Shown here piece after piece: positions 27,176 to 37,205 of a stretch of DNA of 64,000 nt. Below the pieces are notes generated by a model. The model ran no database searches, was not told the DNA's origin, and was given only the letters and a program-made list of their open reading frames with translations. Within the stretch, counting starts at the first letter, position 1. Every line of letters begins with the position of its first letter. The stretch covers positions 345,847 to 409,846 of the forward strand of contig NZ_SWCJ01000004.1 of NCBI RefSeq assembly GCF_005116665.1, read 5' to 3'. Source of the stretch: Ferrimonas aestuarii. Lineage in GTDB: Bacteria > Pseudomonadota > Gammaproteobacteria > Enterobacterales > Shewanellaceae. The position numbers and the translations under genes were made by a program.

Positions 27176-28801
27176 CTAGTGCTGATGACCAGCGTGAGAT
27201 TGCATCGCTGCTGCTTCGCCATCCTGCGAGGAGCTTAAGCGCATCAAACTGCCTTTAAGGCTGGCTTCAGAGTCAAGCAGGAACTGGCCTGAAACCACCA
27301 CCTGCTCTCCTGGCTCAACCCCGCTGAGCACTTCCGCCTTACCTTTGGCCACCATACCTAGGCGCACCTCTTTAACCACAAACTCCTTGTCACTGCGCTG
27401 CACCACCACGCGGTTGCTCGAGCCGGTTTGAATCAAGGCTTCCGTAGGCACTAAGGTCAACCCACGCTTGGCGGTGCCATAGAGCTCCACATCCACAAGT
27501 GAACCGGGACGCAGCTTCCCTTGGGGGTTGGCCAACTGAACTCGTACTTGCAGGGCGCGGGTTACCGGATCCAGCTCTGGATAGAGGTAATCAATTTTCC
27601 CTTCCAGCTCAAACAAGCCCAGCGCCGCTGCGGTAACCGCCGCATCTTGGCCCGGCTTAAACCAACCTTGTTGCTGCTCAAACACCTCGGCAATCACCCA
27701 AACTTGGCTGAGATCCACCAACTTCATCACTTCGGTATTAGGTTGAATATACATGCCATCACGAACGTTAAGCTCACTGATGACGCCATCGTGTTTGGCG
27801 TAAAACGGCACTCGATAGAGGCTTTTTTGGCTGCGCTCTAGCTGGGCGATCAGCTTGGCATCCATCCCCAATAGCTCTAGGCGCAACTTGGCTTTGCGCA
27901 GCAGCTCACTGCCTCGCAGCTGATCCCTCTTCAGGCTATCGATAGCCAACAAAAAATCATCTTGAGCATTCACCAACTCCGGGCTGTAGAGCTCAAACAG
28001 CAGATCGCCTTTTTTAACCTGATCACCGGCGGCAGCAACCCCCAGGGTTTCAATCCAACCGGAGACCCGGGCATGCACATGACTGATGGCATCCTGATCG
28101 TACTCCACGGTACCAATGGTGTTGATGTAGCGCCACAAAGTGCCCTGTTTGACCTCGGCAATCCGGATACCCAGTGCTTGTTGCATGCCTCCTGGCACAC
28201 CAACCACCACCTCTTCACCGACGCTGCCCATCTCTACCGGTTCCAAATCCATGCCGCATATGGGGCAAGTTTCACCGGGATGATCAGAGACAATGTGTGG
28301 ATGCATCGGACAGACGTATTTCACGGTTACGCCGGATTGCGGCGTGTCTGAGTTAGCCTTGGTCAGAAACTCAGGCTGTGGCATCTGAGTTGCTGGCGTA
28401 AAGCTCACCTCATGGGCTGGCTGTTGACTATGGGCATGGCCACTATGATCTTCAGCGGCAGTTTCAGGATTATCCACCGGGGTCATATACATATTGCAGA
28501 TGTCGCAGCGGTCGCCAATCTTACCAGTTTGGTCTGGATGCATCGGACAAGCGTAAGGCGCGGCCACTGGCGTTAGAAACATCTTACATTCAGGACAACG
28601 GTCACCCTTCTCACCGGTTTGATGCAGATGCATGGGACACGCGTAGGTGGCTGTCGCCGGTGTTTCACTGGCGGTTTCGATGGCATGAGGGCCGTGACCT
28701 GCCGCCAAAACAGAAAAGCTTGGGGTGATGGCAAAACTCAATACCATCACAACGGTTACTATGCCGGCAATGCGCTGACAAAGAGAAAAACTGGGGAACA
28801 T
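27176..28801 (-). CDS. cusB: CusB-type adaptor with three heavy-metal-binding domains
   Basis: Periplasmic adaptor of 541 residues. After a signal peptide come three HMBD-type zinc-ribbon-like modules, each YxCPMHP..G.CPxCGM: about residues 53-75, 83-108 and 162-190. They are joined by His-rich linkers, then follow the CusB barrel-sandwich, coiled-coil and beta-barrel (YVCPMHPHIVSDHP, then GSVGEEVVVGVPGG onwards). One HMBD is usual; three suggest extra metal capture before hand-off to the pump. Start at 28801 follows GGGAG by seven bases; an upstream frame from 28879 has no ribosome site. It is 8 bases from cusA. Confidence 0.88.
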   Translation of the reverse strand: MFPSFSLCQRIAGIVTVVMVLSFAITPSFSVLAAGHGPHAIETASETPATATYACPMHLHQTGEKGDRCPECKMFLTPVAAPYACPMHPDQTGKIGDRCDICNMYMTPVDNPETAAEDHSGHAHSQQPAHEVSFTPATQMPQPEFLTKANSDTPQSGVTVKYVCPMHPHIVSDHPGETCPICGMDLEPVEMGSVGEEVVVGVPGGMQQALGIRIAEVKQGTLWRYINTIGTVEYDQDAISHVHARVSGWIETLGVAAAGDQVKKGDLLFELYSPELVNAQDDFLLAIDSLKRDQLRGSELLRKAKLRLELLGMDAKLIAQLERSQKSLYRVPFYAKHDGVISELNVRDGMYIQPNTEVMKLVDLSQVWVIAEVFEQQQGWFKPGQDAAVTAAALGLFELEGKIDYLYPELDPVTRALQVRVQLANPQGKLRPGSLVDVELYGTAKRGLTLVPTEALIQTGSSNRVVVQRSDKEFVVKEVRLGMVAKGKAEVLSGVEPGEQVVVSGQFLLDSEASLKGSLMRLSSSQDGEAAAMQSHAGHQH

Positions 28802-28916
28802 CGCGTTCTCTCCCTCGAGACCTAAGATACAGGCATCGATCATCAATTTTCTAAAGATGGCAGAAAATCGTTCTGCCACAAACAGTTAAGTCAAAGTCGT
28901 CGTTTGAAAATTGAAT

Positions 28917-29327
28917 TTAGGCGATGGGAGGACGGTTGTCAGACTCCAGCACAACGGAGTCAAATTGGTAGGTTTGCACCACAGGCGCAATGCTTGGCAT
29001 CTCATGCTGGTGCCAAGTGAAGGTGATCAATACCGAGACTGATGACATCCCAGACTGACATTGGCTGCAGCCATTATCACATTCCACTTGAGCAGAATGA
29101 TTACAGTGATCGCTGTTGTGCATGCCACCGCAGCAATCGCTGGCTTGCTCAACCATCGACTCCATCTGGCCATGGCAATCCATAGCTGGTTGAGCCATCA
29201 CCGCCTGCATCTCCAGCGCATTTAGCTTAGGTGCAGCCGCCATCGCTCCTTGACCAATAAAGGCCAAAGACAACAGTAGCAAGGCGAGCCATTGCTGAAG
29301 TCGAGATTGCGGTGAAGTACGAGTCAT
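28917..29327 (-). CDS. small Cys/His/Met-rich exported protein A
   Basis: A 136-residue protein with an N-terminal signal sequence (LLLLSLAFIGQGAMA) followed by a metal-rich segment (MDCHGQMESMV, DCCGGMHNSDHCNHS, CDNGCSQCQSG) and a C-terminus ending RPPIA. Such segments bind copper or other soft metals. It sits between the adaptor gene and the HMBD protein gene in the efflux operon. I do not recognise a named family; its ending resembles that of the 114-residue protein at 29890 (RPPILGA), so the two may be distant copies. The start at 29327 is chosen to place the signal peptide correctly; no strong ribosome site is seen. Confidence 0.65.
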   Translation of the reverse strand: MTRTSPQSRLQQWLALLLLSLAFIGQGAMAAAPKLNALEMQAVMAQPAMDCHGQMESMVEQASDCCGGMHNSDHCNHSAQVECDNGCSQCQSGMSSVSVLITFTWHQHEMPSIAPVVQTYQFDSVVLESDNRPPIA

Positions 29328-29386
29328 GATGGTGGTTATAACAAATTCCCCCCACCAGCGCCAACTAGCAGGGGGCATAAGTTATG

Positions 29387-29824
29387 TTAGTGCTTGTGAC
29401 CGTGGCCATGGCCTGCATCGGCCATCGGCTCTAAATCCATGCCGCACTTAGGGCAGGTATCACCAGCATAGCCTTGAATCTTAGGATTCATTGGGCACGC
29501 GTGAGTGTAGCCTTCCGCTTTCTGTTCAGACTTCATCGGTTCCAAGTCCATGCCGCACTTAGGGCAGGTATCACCAGCATGACCTTTGATCTTAGGGTTC
29601 ATCGGGCAAGCGTGGGTGTACTCTTCACCGGCCGCTGCATCACCGTGATGATGACCATGATGGTCTTTCATCTTCATTTTACAACTGCCGTCGCACTTCC
29701 CCTCTTTGGCATGGGGGCAGTGTTGCTCAGTCTGACCATTGTGATCATGATGATGACCAGCCATAACGAAAGGGGCGGATACCAGAGCGATGCTCATGGC
29801 CAAGATAGCCAGTAATTTTTTCAT
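29387..29824 (-). CDS. exported His-rich protein with two HMBD repeats
   Basis: A 145-residue periplasmic metal-binding protein: signal peptide (LLAILAMSIALVSAPFVMA), a His-rich stretch (GHHHDHNG, DHHGHHHGD), then two nearly identical HMBD modules, each YTHACPMNPKI..AGDTCPKCGMDLEPM, and a His-rich tail. The modules are close copies in DNA too, a recent tandem duplication. It probably buffers or delivers copper to the CusB-type adaptor, which carries the same module three times. An upstream extension of the frame to 30055 overlaps the next gene and is rejected in favour of the ATG at 29824. Confidence 0.8.
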   Translation of the reverse strand: MKKLLAILAMSIALVSAPFVMAGHHHDHNGQTEQHCPHAKEGKCDGSCKMKMKDHHGHHHGDAAAGEEYTHACPMNPKIKGHAGDTCPKCGMDLEPMKSEQKAEGYTHACPMNPKIQGYAGDTCPKCGMDLEPMADAGHGHGHKH

Positions 29825-29889
29825 TTTTACTCTTCTTTTCAATAAATTATTTTGTTCGGGACTGAATCTTATAGGAGGGTAAACCTCAA

Positions 29890-30234
29890 TTAAGCCCCGA
29901 GGATGGGCGGCCTGAGCTCCGCATCCAATATTAGTGAAAGGAGTAAAGGCTCTGTCGTTGTGGGAACAACCGAAGCCAGCAAAGGCAGATGCCATTGGCT
30001 GTGTGAGGCAATCAACACCAGAGGTGAATAGGAGGTAACTTGGCAGTGGCCACACTCACCACCACAGTGATGGCAGGGTGAGTCGGTTGCCATTTTTCCA
30101 CAGTGAGCATGCCCATGATGGCCACTCATTTCGGCTTGGCTTTTAGACGGGATCGGTTCATTAGCCGCAGCGGTATTCACCACTAAGCTAAAGCTGAACA
30201 GAACTAACATCATTAAGCGAAACAATGGCTTCAC
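29890..30234 (-). CDS. small Cys/His-rich exported protein B
   Basis: A 114-residue protein: signal peptide (LMMLVLFSFSLVVNTAAA), a metal-ligand-rich region (GHHGHAHCGKM, CHHCGGECGHCQ) and a hydrophobic C-terminal part ending RPPILGA. It is the first gene of the metal efflux operon. Function in copper handling is inferred from ligands and context; no named family recognised. Confidence 0.65.
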   Translation of the reverse strand: MKPLFRLMMLVLFSFSLVVNTAAANEPIPSKSQAEMSGHHGHAHCGKMATDSPCHHCGGECGHCQVTSYSPLVLIASHSQWHLPLLASVVPTTTEPLLLSLILDAELRPPILGA

Positions 30235-30332
30235 AGATCCACTCGAGGAAATCTCAATCTCTTATATTAGTGTCTGTGATTTCCGACAATGAGAACCAAA
30301 CTCAGTTCACATTCTGGAAAATCATCCCTCGA

Positions 30333-30878
30333 TTAAGACAGGCGCGCAGCCGCAAAAGGTAGGAACACTTCGGTTACCCGAAGGCTAAGCGCATTAACGG
30401 AAAACTCACGTTGGCGACCCCAAAGCCCATTGTCCACCGGCATTCCGAGAAGCCGAGCGTGGTTCGCGGCGGTCGAGTGATCATCATAATGACGCACCTC
30501 AATGGGGCCCCGGATCAGATCATCGGCGGCAAACAGACGCTCACCTAAAGGCTGGTTGCCCAAAGATGCAAAATCGATGCTGGAGCCCTGTACGGCTTCA
30601 AGGGGAACTTCAGTATTGGCGTAAACCCAAGGAATGCCGTCGAGCTTAAGCAACACTTGGCGCTGCCAAATTTGCTCTCCCTGTTGCCAGCTGGGGCCAG
30701 ACTCTTGGGCCGGCGCCATGCCTTCAGACAACAGCTGAACTTCGAAGCGGCGGCAGAGATTCTTGAGTTTCAAAGTCAAAGAGCCACGGTCTTGCAACCA
30801 CGACATCAAGATATGAGGAGGTGTTGTCCCTGAGTGAGATGCGCCGAAAGCCGGTGCGTCCATCGTTGCTGTGGTCAT
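30333..30878 (-). CDS. ubiC: chorismate pyruvate-lyase
   Basis: UbiC of 181 residues, which converts chorismate to 4-hydroxybenzoate and pyruvate, the first committed step of ubiquinone synthesis. Family marks are RRFEVQLLSEG, WVYANTEVPLEAV, LGERLFAADDLIRGPIEV and the C-terminal LSLRVTEVFLPF, whose Glu170 corresponds to the catalytic Glu. GGGAG precedes the ATG. Divergent from the FliL-family gene, an arrangement also seen in Shewanella. Confidence 0.9.
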   Translation of the reverse strand: MTTATMDAPAFGASHSGTTPPHILMSWLQDRGSLTLKLKNLCRRFEVQLLSEGMAPAQESGPSWQQGEQIWQRQVLLKLDGIPWVYANTEVPLEAVQGSSIDFASLGNQPLGERLFAADDLIRGPIEVRHYDDHSTAANHARLLGMPVDNGLWGRQREFSVNALSLRVTEVFLPFAAARLS

Positions 30879-31062
30879 TACTGCTCCCTGACTAAGCCTG
30901 CCTTTTTAGCCTGATTAATGCCAATTCTCAAAAATACTTACGAGTGACTCAATCAATTCGGCTTAAAAAGACGATAAAACGCATAATAGCAAAACTCCCA
31001 TTGGAGCTAAACCGCCGCCTGTATTAGAGTAGTTAGGATAATCACCATGACGTGGAGCCATT

Positions 31063-31485
31063 TTGGCCATGAGACTCGCATTACTCCTTGTTCTGTCTAG
31101 CTTAATCTTCTCCCCCGTTAGTCTAGCTGAAGAGGAGCCGACGGCACCGGCCGCCGCAGGCGACAGTTTCGGGTACTACGGCCTCGAGCCAGAGATCGTC
31201 ACCAACTACGTCACCAAAGGCAATCGTTTAGGCTATATCCGCGTGAACATCGAATTGATGATCAAAGAGGCCGATACCATGGCCATCGTTGAGCATCATG
31301 CGCCGCTGATACGCTCCGCCATCATTGAGATTTTGGGAGAGCAGCCAGAAGATAAGATCAAATCCTTGACCGGACGGGAAGAGATTCGTCGCCTGTGCTT
31401 CACCACAGTCAATGGCCTTCTGGAACAAGAGGTTGGCCAACCGCTGCTGGTCAACCTGCTGTTCACTAAGTTCCTGTATCAGTGA
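31063..31485 (+). CDS. FliL-family protein outside flagellar genes
   Basis: A 140-residue protein with a cleavable-looking signal peptide (LALLLVLSSLIFSPVSLA) instead of the transmembrane anchor of true FliL, followed by the FliL periplasmic domain (YIRVNIELMIKEADTMAIVEHHAPLIRSAIIEILG, then GREEIRR). No flagellar gene is near; ubiC is divergent and glpG convergent, overlapping by 7 bases. Start: TTG at 31063 is five bases after GGAG, while ATG at 31069 is eleven away; either is possible. Role unknown: FliL-like proteins resemble stomatin domains. Confidence 0.8.
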   Translation: MAMRLALLLVLSSLIFSPVSLAEEEPTAPAAAGDSFGYYGLEPEIVTNYVTKGNRLGYIRVNIELMIKEADTMAIVEHHAPLIRSAIIEILGEQPEDKIKSLTGREEIRRLCFTTVNGLLEQEVGQPLLVNLLFTKFLYQ

Positions 31486-32306
31486 CGCTGACGGCTATCA
31501 AGCCCCGCCTGCGCCAAGCCGACGACCAGCCCACCTAGGTGGGCCCAGTTGGCCATATTCATAAAGCCAGCAAAGCCTGCCACCATCCACAGAACCAAGA
31601 ACATCATGTAACTCTGAGGTAGGCCAATGCCACTCTCAGGGCGTAAGCGCCCCATCATCCAGCAGTAGCCAACTAAGGCATACACCACCCCGGACAGGCC
31701 GCCAAAATTAGGACCAACCATGGCAAACTGCACCAAGTTTGGCAGTGTGCCGCCGACGATCAGCACCACAAACAGCTTTCCGGTTCCAAGCCGCCGCTCG
31801 ATCAAACCGCCGAGCTGCCACCACCACAACAAGTTGAACACGATGTGCATGGGGTCAAAGTGGATCAGTGTCGGAGTAAAGATGCGCCAGCCTTCCGCCA
31901 GCGAAAATGCCTGCCACGACTCGAAGAAATGCAGTACGTTGAAGATCGGCCGTTGCCAACCTAAAAACCACGGCAGGTAGATCGCCAAACACAGCACCAT
32001 GATGGTTAGGGTTAACGGCCCCGCTTTGCTGCGAATCGATGCCATCATCGATGCGCCTTTGCCGTAGCTCAGCCCGCTGTGGGTGTCGCCGCTGTGCCAT
32101 GACGCTTCGTGATAGCGAGGGTGATTGGGCTCAGCCACGAAACGTTGCCACTCTCGTTCGGCAACCGCTTGATCCTGTTCCAATACCCAGATCTCCAGCA
32201 GAGACTCCCCCTGCTGCACCTGAGCCTGAATGCCCATTCCCCTTAGGTAATCCATAAAGGCTTGTGCCGCTCTTGCCTGAGTCAGCTGGCCAATACGAAC
32301 CTTCAC
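31479..32306 (-). CDS. glpG: rhomboid intramembrane serine protease
   Basis: GlpG of 275 residues: N-terminal cytoplasmic domain, then six helices. The catalytic dyad is Ser205 in GGLSGVVY and His256 in NWAHLGG, and the oxyanion His/Asn lie in MHIVFNLLWWW. It cleaves transmembrane substrates within the inner membrane. It follows glpE with a 4-base overlap as in E. coli, but the glpR regulator that ends the E. coli operon is absent. Confidence 0.93.
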   Translation of the reverse strand: MKVRIGQLTQARAAQAFMDYLRGMGIQAQVQQGESLLEIWVLEQDQAVAEREWQRFVAEPNHPRYHEASWHSGDTHSGLSYGKGASMMASIRSKAGPLTLTIMVLCLAIYLPWFLGWQRPIFNVLHFFESWQAFSLAEGWRIFTPTLIHFDPMHIVFNLLWWWQLGGLIERRLGTGKLFVVLIVGGTLPNLVQFAMVGPNFGGLSGVVYALVGYCWMMGRLRPESGIGLPQSYMMFLVLWMVAGFAGFMNMANWAHLGGLVVGLAQAGLDSRQRH

Positions 32307-32620
32307 TGGACTATCTCCTGACCCGCACGGACCCAGGCTTCCATACCGCCCAGTAAGCTATAAACCTCATCAAAGCCTTGCTCGGCAAGATATTGCGCCG
32401 CACTTTGGCTGCTGATGCCGTGATAGCACACCACTAACAGTGGATCGTCATAGTCGGCATCCATAATAAACTGAGCAATGTTGCCCTGATGCAGATGCAG
32501 CGCTCCCTCGATATGACCCGCCTGATAAGCCTCAGGGGCTCGGATGTCCACAATCTGCACCTGTCCCTGCTGCTTCAGCTGTTCCAGCTGCGCCAGCTCG
32601 ATGTTGCTGTAGTTCGCCAA
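32303..32620 (-). CDS. glpE: thiosulfate sulfurtransferase (rhodanese)
   Basis: Single-domain rhodanese of 105 residues with the active-site loop Cys65-YHGISS, as in E. coli GlpE, and the CH2A/B motifs VDIRAPEAYQAGHI. It moves sulfane sulfur from thiosulfate to cyanide or other acceptors. First gene of glpEG. Confidence 0.93.
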   Translation of the reverse strand: MANYSNIELAQLEQLKQQGQVQIVDIRAPEAYQAGHIEGALHLHQGNIAQFIMDADYDDPLLVVCYHGISSQSAAQYLAEQGFDEVYSLLGGMEAWVRAGQEIVQ

Positions 32621-32724
32621 AGCCTACACTCCTTAATTTGCGTAATGCTCATCATATTAAAGATCTGGGCCCCATTACTAGGCTGCCCCATCCTCAACTG
32701 CATTGGCACGCCATTCCCAAAGCA

Positions 32725-32754
32725 AACAAAAAGGGCCGACATCGTCGACCCTTT
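32725..32754 (-). terminator. terminator of kbl-tdh
   Basis: Minus-strand stem AAAGGG.CGAC-type of eleven positions with one mismatch (32730-32754, 3-base loop) followed by TTTTTGTTT, 17 bases after the tdh stop. Confidence 0.78.
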
Positions 32755-32770
32755 ATTTGTTGATACGGTA

Positions 32771-33792
<1,022 letters not shown>

Positions 33793-33796
<4 letters not shown>

Positions 33797-34992
33797 GCGA
33801 TGATCTCCAGCTCTTTACCGATGCGAATAAAGGCATCGATCGCCTTGTCTAGCTGCTCACGGCTGTGGGCGGCAGACATCTGTGTACGGATGCGGGCCGC
33901 GCCTTTTGGCACCACAGGGAAAGAGAAACCAATCACGTAAATCCCTTCCGCCAGCAAGCGGTCTGCAAACTCAGCCGCCAAGGCCGCATCGCCAATCATC
34001 ACCGGAATGATGGCGTGATCGGCACCAGCCAAGGAGAATCCTGCTTCGCTCATGCGAGTGCGGAAGTGTGCAGCGTTGTCCCACAGTTTAGCCCGCAGTT
34101 CGCCGCCTTCGGCGATCATATCCAACACCTTGATGGACGCGGATACGATAGCGGGTGCCAGTGAGTTAGAGAACAGGTATGGGCGACTGCGCTGACGCAA
34201 CCAATCGATCACCTCTTTTTTACCGGAAGTGAAACCACCGGAAGCCCCACCCAGCGCCTTACCCAAGGTGCCGGTAATGATGTCGACACGATCCATCACC
34301 TTGCAATGTTCGTGGGTGCCTCGCCCGCCTTCGCCCACAAAGCCAACGGCGTGGGAATCATCCACCATCACCAATGCGCCATATTTGTCTGCTAAGTCGC
34401 AGATGCCCTCGAGATTGGCGATCACGCCGTCCATGGAGAACACACCATCGGTGGCGATCAACTTATGGCGACAACCCGCTTCGGCGGCTTCCTGCAGGCA
34501 GCGCTCCAGCTCAGCAAGGTTATTGTTGGCGTAGCGGAAACGTTTGGCTTTACACAGGCGCACACCATCGATGATGGAGGCGTGGTTCAGCGCATCGCTG
34601 ATGATGGCATCTTCAGGGCCAAGCAGAGTTTCGAACAGGCCGGCGTTGGCATCGAAGCAGGAGGAGTACAGGATGGTGTCTTCCATTCCTAAGAAGCTGG
34701 ACAGCTTAGCTTCCAGCTGCTTGTGAATGTCTTGGGTACCACAGATAAAGCGTACGGAAGCCATACCAAAACCGTGGTCACTCAGGCCCTGCTGAGCCGC
34801 TGCAACCAACTGAGGGTCGTTGGCCAAGCCTAGGTAGTTGTTGGCGCAGAAGTTAATGACTTGCTCGCCAGTGCTGACTTCGATTGCGGTGTGTTGTGGA
34901 GTGGTGATCACTCGCTCGTGCTTGTAGAGCCCATCGGCTTTTACGTCGACCAGTTGCTGCTGAATCTGAGCGTAAAACGCGGAAGATGACAT
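33793..34992 (-). CDS. kbl: glycine C-acetyltransferase (2-amino-3-ketobutyrate CoA ligase)
   Basis: PLP enzyme of 399 residues of the alpha-oxoamine synthase family. The PLP Lys245 is in GTLGKALGG; other marks are [17 protein letters not shown] and the [15 protein letters not shown] region. It splits 2-amino-3-ketobutyrate with CoA into glycine and acetyl-CoA. I use the ATG at 34992, which follows GGGAGG; six extra residues in a longer frame have no support. Operon kbl-tdh. Confidence 0.95.
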
Positions 34993-35173
34993 GCTGCCTC
35001 CCAATGGCATTAAAGATTATGATGCTACTGGTCACCACCTAAGAGGGTCTTAAGCCAGTGTCGGTACCAGCGCTTATTGTAGTCCCGACATTCTAACTGG
35101 GCTTTGCCTAAGGCGCAGCAGCTAAATCACAAAATTTTTGCTTGGGAAGCAGCAAGATTTGCTATCGCTTGAA

Positions 35174-35839
35174 TTAAATCTCAGCAGTTTCTGCAGCAGA
35201 ATCCTTCAACAACTGGCGATACTGGGTTTCGATGCGGTCGAACTCAGGACGCGCCTTATCGGCAATGTAGCCGCGGAAAGTGGTTAGTACTCTGAGCACA
35301 CCTTGATAGATCTCGTTCTTGGTTACGGTACCGTCGATCTTCTGGGTACTTTGGAAACCGATCCAGCAGGCCACAATCATCTTCAGTGTTTGCGCTAGAT
35401 CCGCAATGTAGATGTCTTCCAGCTCTACGGTGCCATTGTCTCGCAAGATGCGCAGTGCACTGGCTGACTGCACGTCCATCTTCTCCTGCACCTTAACGTA
35501 ACGAGCGCGAAGCTCATCATCACGGTTAAGGATGTCGCCCAAGTTGGCGTAGAAGAAGCGGTAGCGCCACATCACCTGCAACATACCGTCGAGGAAACGC
35601 ACCATAAATCCGAGATCACTTTCATGCTCTACGTCATAGGGGCGGAACGCCTCCACGATGTAGCTTTCATACTCGGTATAGATACATCGAATGATGTCTT
35701 CTTTGTTGCGAAAGTGGTAATAGAGATTACCGGGGCTGATACCCAAATGAGCTGCAATGTGATTGGTTGTAATCGCGCGTTCACCGTGTTCATTAAACAG
35801 CTCAAGACTGGCTTTAATAATTCTATCTTTAGTTTTCAT
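35174..35839 (-). CDS. TetR-family transcriptional regulator
   Basis: A 221-residue TetR-type regulator: N-terminal helix-turn-helix (about 10-50, ITTNHIAAHLGISPGNLYYHFRNKEDI) and an all-helical ligand domain. The ATG at 35839 follows AAGG by eight bases; a GTG at 35848 is the alternative. It is divergent from waaA (110 bases), so it may control itself, waaA, or a fatty-acid or envelope function; no clear operator palindrome is visible in the gap. Confidence 0.87.
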   Translation of the reverse strand: MKTKDRIIKASLELFNEHGERAITTNHIAAHLGISPGNLYYHFRNKEDIIRCIYTEYESYIVEAFRPYDVEHESDLGFMVRFLDGMLQVMWRYRFFYANLGDILNRDDELRARYVKVQEKMDVQSASALRILRDNGTVELEDIYIADLAQTLKMIVACWIGFQSTQKIDGTVTKNEIYQGVLRVLTTFRGYIADKARPEFDRIETQYRQLLKDSAAETAEI

Positions 35840-35889
35840 TGAGCTCACCTTGATTACACTTGCCCTAGCTTACCTCGGCTTACACGGAT

Positions 35890-35919
35890 TTGAAACACTC
35901 GCCTAGGCTGCACTATTAT
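35890..35919 (+). promoter_or_regulatory. sigma70-type promoter for waaA
   Basis: TTGAAA and TATTAT separated by 18 bases, placing the start point near 35926, about 23 bases before the waaA ATG. Confidence 0.55.
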
Positions 35920-35948
35920 GCAGGCCTGAAAATTCACAAGCGACCACC

Positions 35949-37205
35949 ATGAATCGAATCAGCTACAGCATATTGCTTTGGTTAGCCTGCCCCGTAGTCA
36001 TACTCTACTTTCTCTGGCGTGGCATCAAAAGTCCAGATTACCGCGGCCGGCTAAAAGAAAGATTCGGCCTGGGGTTGCCTCGGCCTCACCAGCCAATCCT
36101 TGTGCACTGCGCCTCCATGGGAGAAACCCTCGCTGCGGTGCCGCTGATTAAAAAACTGCAACAGGCCAATCCAGAAACTTCGTTTGTGATCACCAGCAGT
36201 TCACCCACGGGTTCCGCTCAAGTCAAAACCCACTTTGGCGACAGCGTTGAACACTGCTACTTGCCCATTGATCTCAGCCTATGGCTGCGGCCTTGGCTAA
36301 AAGCGATGCGCCCTAAAGCGGTGGTATTAATGGAAACCGAACTGTGGCCCAACCTGATTCATCAAAGCCACAAACTGAATATTCCCGTGGTGGTGGCCAA
36401 TGCTCGCTTGTCTGAACGCAGTGCCCGAGGCTATGGCAAGGTTCATAAGCTGGTGACGCCAATGCTGGAAAAACTCAGTGCCGTTGCCGTCCAGAACAGC
36501 ACCGATGGTGCCCGCTTGGTCTCCCTTGGTGTGAACCCCAGCATCCTAACCGACTGCGGCAGCCTTAAGTTTGATATCCAAATTGATGATGAAAAGCGCC
36601 AACAGGCGCTATCTGCTCGCCAAAACCTGCTACTGGGGCGTCAAAACTGGGTCGCTGGCTCAGTACATCCCGGAGAGATGGAGATGGCACTCGCGGCCCA
36701 CAAACGGCTGCTGGATACCGACGCCAACTGGCTATTGGTAATGGTGCCTCGCCACCCAGAGCAGTTTGAAAGCGCCTTCAACTTGGCGCAACAAGCGGGC
36801 TTTAACGTTCAGCGCCGCAGTGACATTGAGCAGATTGATGAAGACACTCAGGTGCTGATTGGCAATACCATGGGCGAGCTGCTGACCTTCTACGGTGCCA
36901 GCGAACTGTGCTTTGTCGGTGGCAGCCTGATTGAACGTGGCGGCCACAACCCACTGGAGCCAGTGGCTTTCGATAAGCCAGTACTGATGGGACCGAACTA
37001 CTTTAACTTCCAAGAGATCGCCACAGGGCTTAAGGCTAAAAAGATTCTTATTGAAGTGGCTGACCAACAGCAGTTGGCCGAGCAATTGATTGCCTGTGAT
37101 GACCAAGCTCGCTCAGAGATTGCCAAGCGAACCCAAGGCTTTATGGCGCAAAATGGCGGAGCCACTCAGCGCCAATTTGAAGTGATTCAGCAGCAGCTAA
37201 GTTAA
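35949..37205 (+). CDS. waaA: Kdo transferase
   Basis: WaaA (KdtA) of 418 residues, a GT-B enzyme anchored by an N-terminal helix. Marks include GRLKERFG, HCASMGETLAAVPLI, TSSSPTGSAQV, METELWPNLI, GSVHPGE and the C-terminal FVGGSLIERGGHNPLEP with nucleotide-binding Glu. It transfers Kdo from CMP-Kdo to lipid A precursor. It opens the LPS cluster; the convergent kdkA overlaps its last bases by 4. Whether it is mono- or bifunctional cannot be seen, but a Kdo kinase next door suggests a single phosphorylated Kdo as in Vibrio and Haemophilus. Confidence 0.95.
   Translation: MNRISYSILLWLACPVVILYFLWRGIKSPDYRGRLKERFGLGLPRPHQPILVHCASMGETLAAVPLIKKLQQANPETSFVITSSSPTGSAQVKTHFGDSVEHCYLPIDLSLWLRPWLKAMRPKAVVLMETELWPNLIHQSHKLNIPVVVANARLSERSARGYGKVHKLVTPMLEKLSAVAVQNSTDGARLVSLGVNPSILTDCGSLKFDIQIDDEKRQQALSARQNLLLGRQNWVAGSVHPGEMEMALAAHKRLLDTDANWLLVMVPRHPEQFESAFNLAQQAGFNVQRRSDIEQIDEDTQVLIGNTMGELLTFYGASELCFVGGSLIERGGHNPLEPVAFDKPVLMGPNYFNFQEIATGLKAKKILIEVADQQQLAEQLIACDDQARSEIAKRTQGFMAQNGGATQRQFEVIQQQLS

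Noticed and set aside
29410..29620. Near-identical DNA copies that might be a CRISPR-like or mobile repeat
   Set aside because: They encode two in-frame HMBD modules, a domain duplication.
29825..30055. N-terminal extension of the HMBD protein frame
   Set aside because: It would overlap the 29890-30234 gene and bury the signal peptide; the ATG at 29824 opens directly on a good signal sequence.
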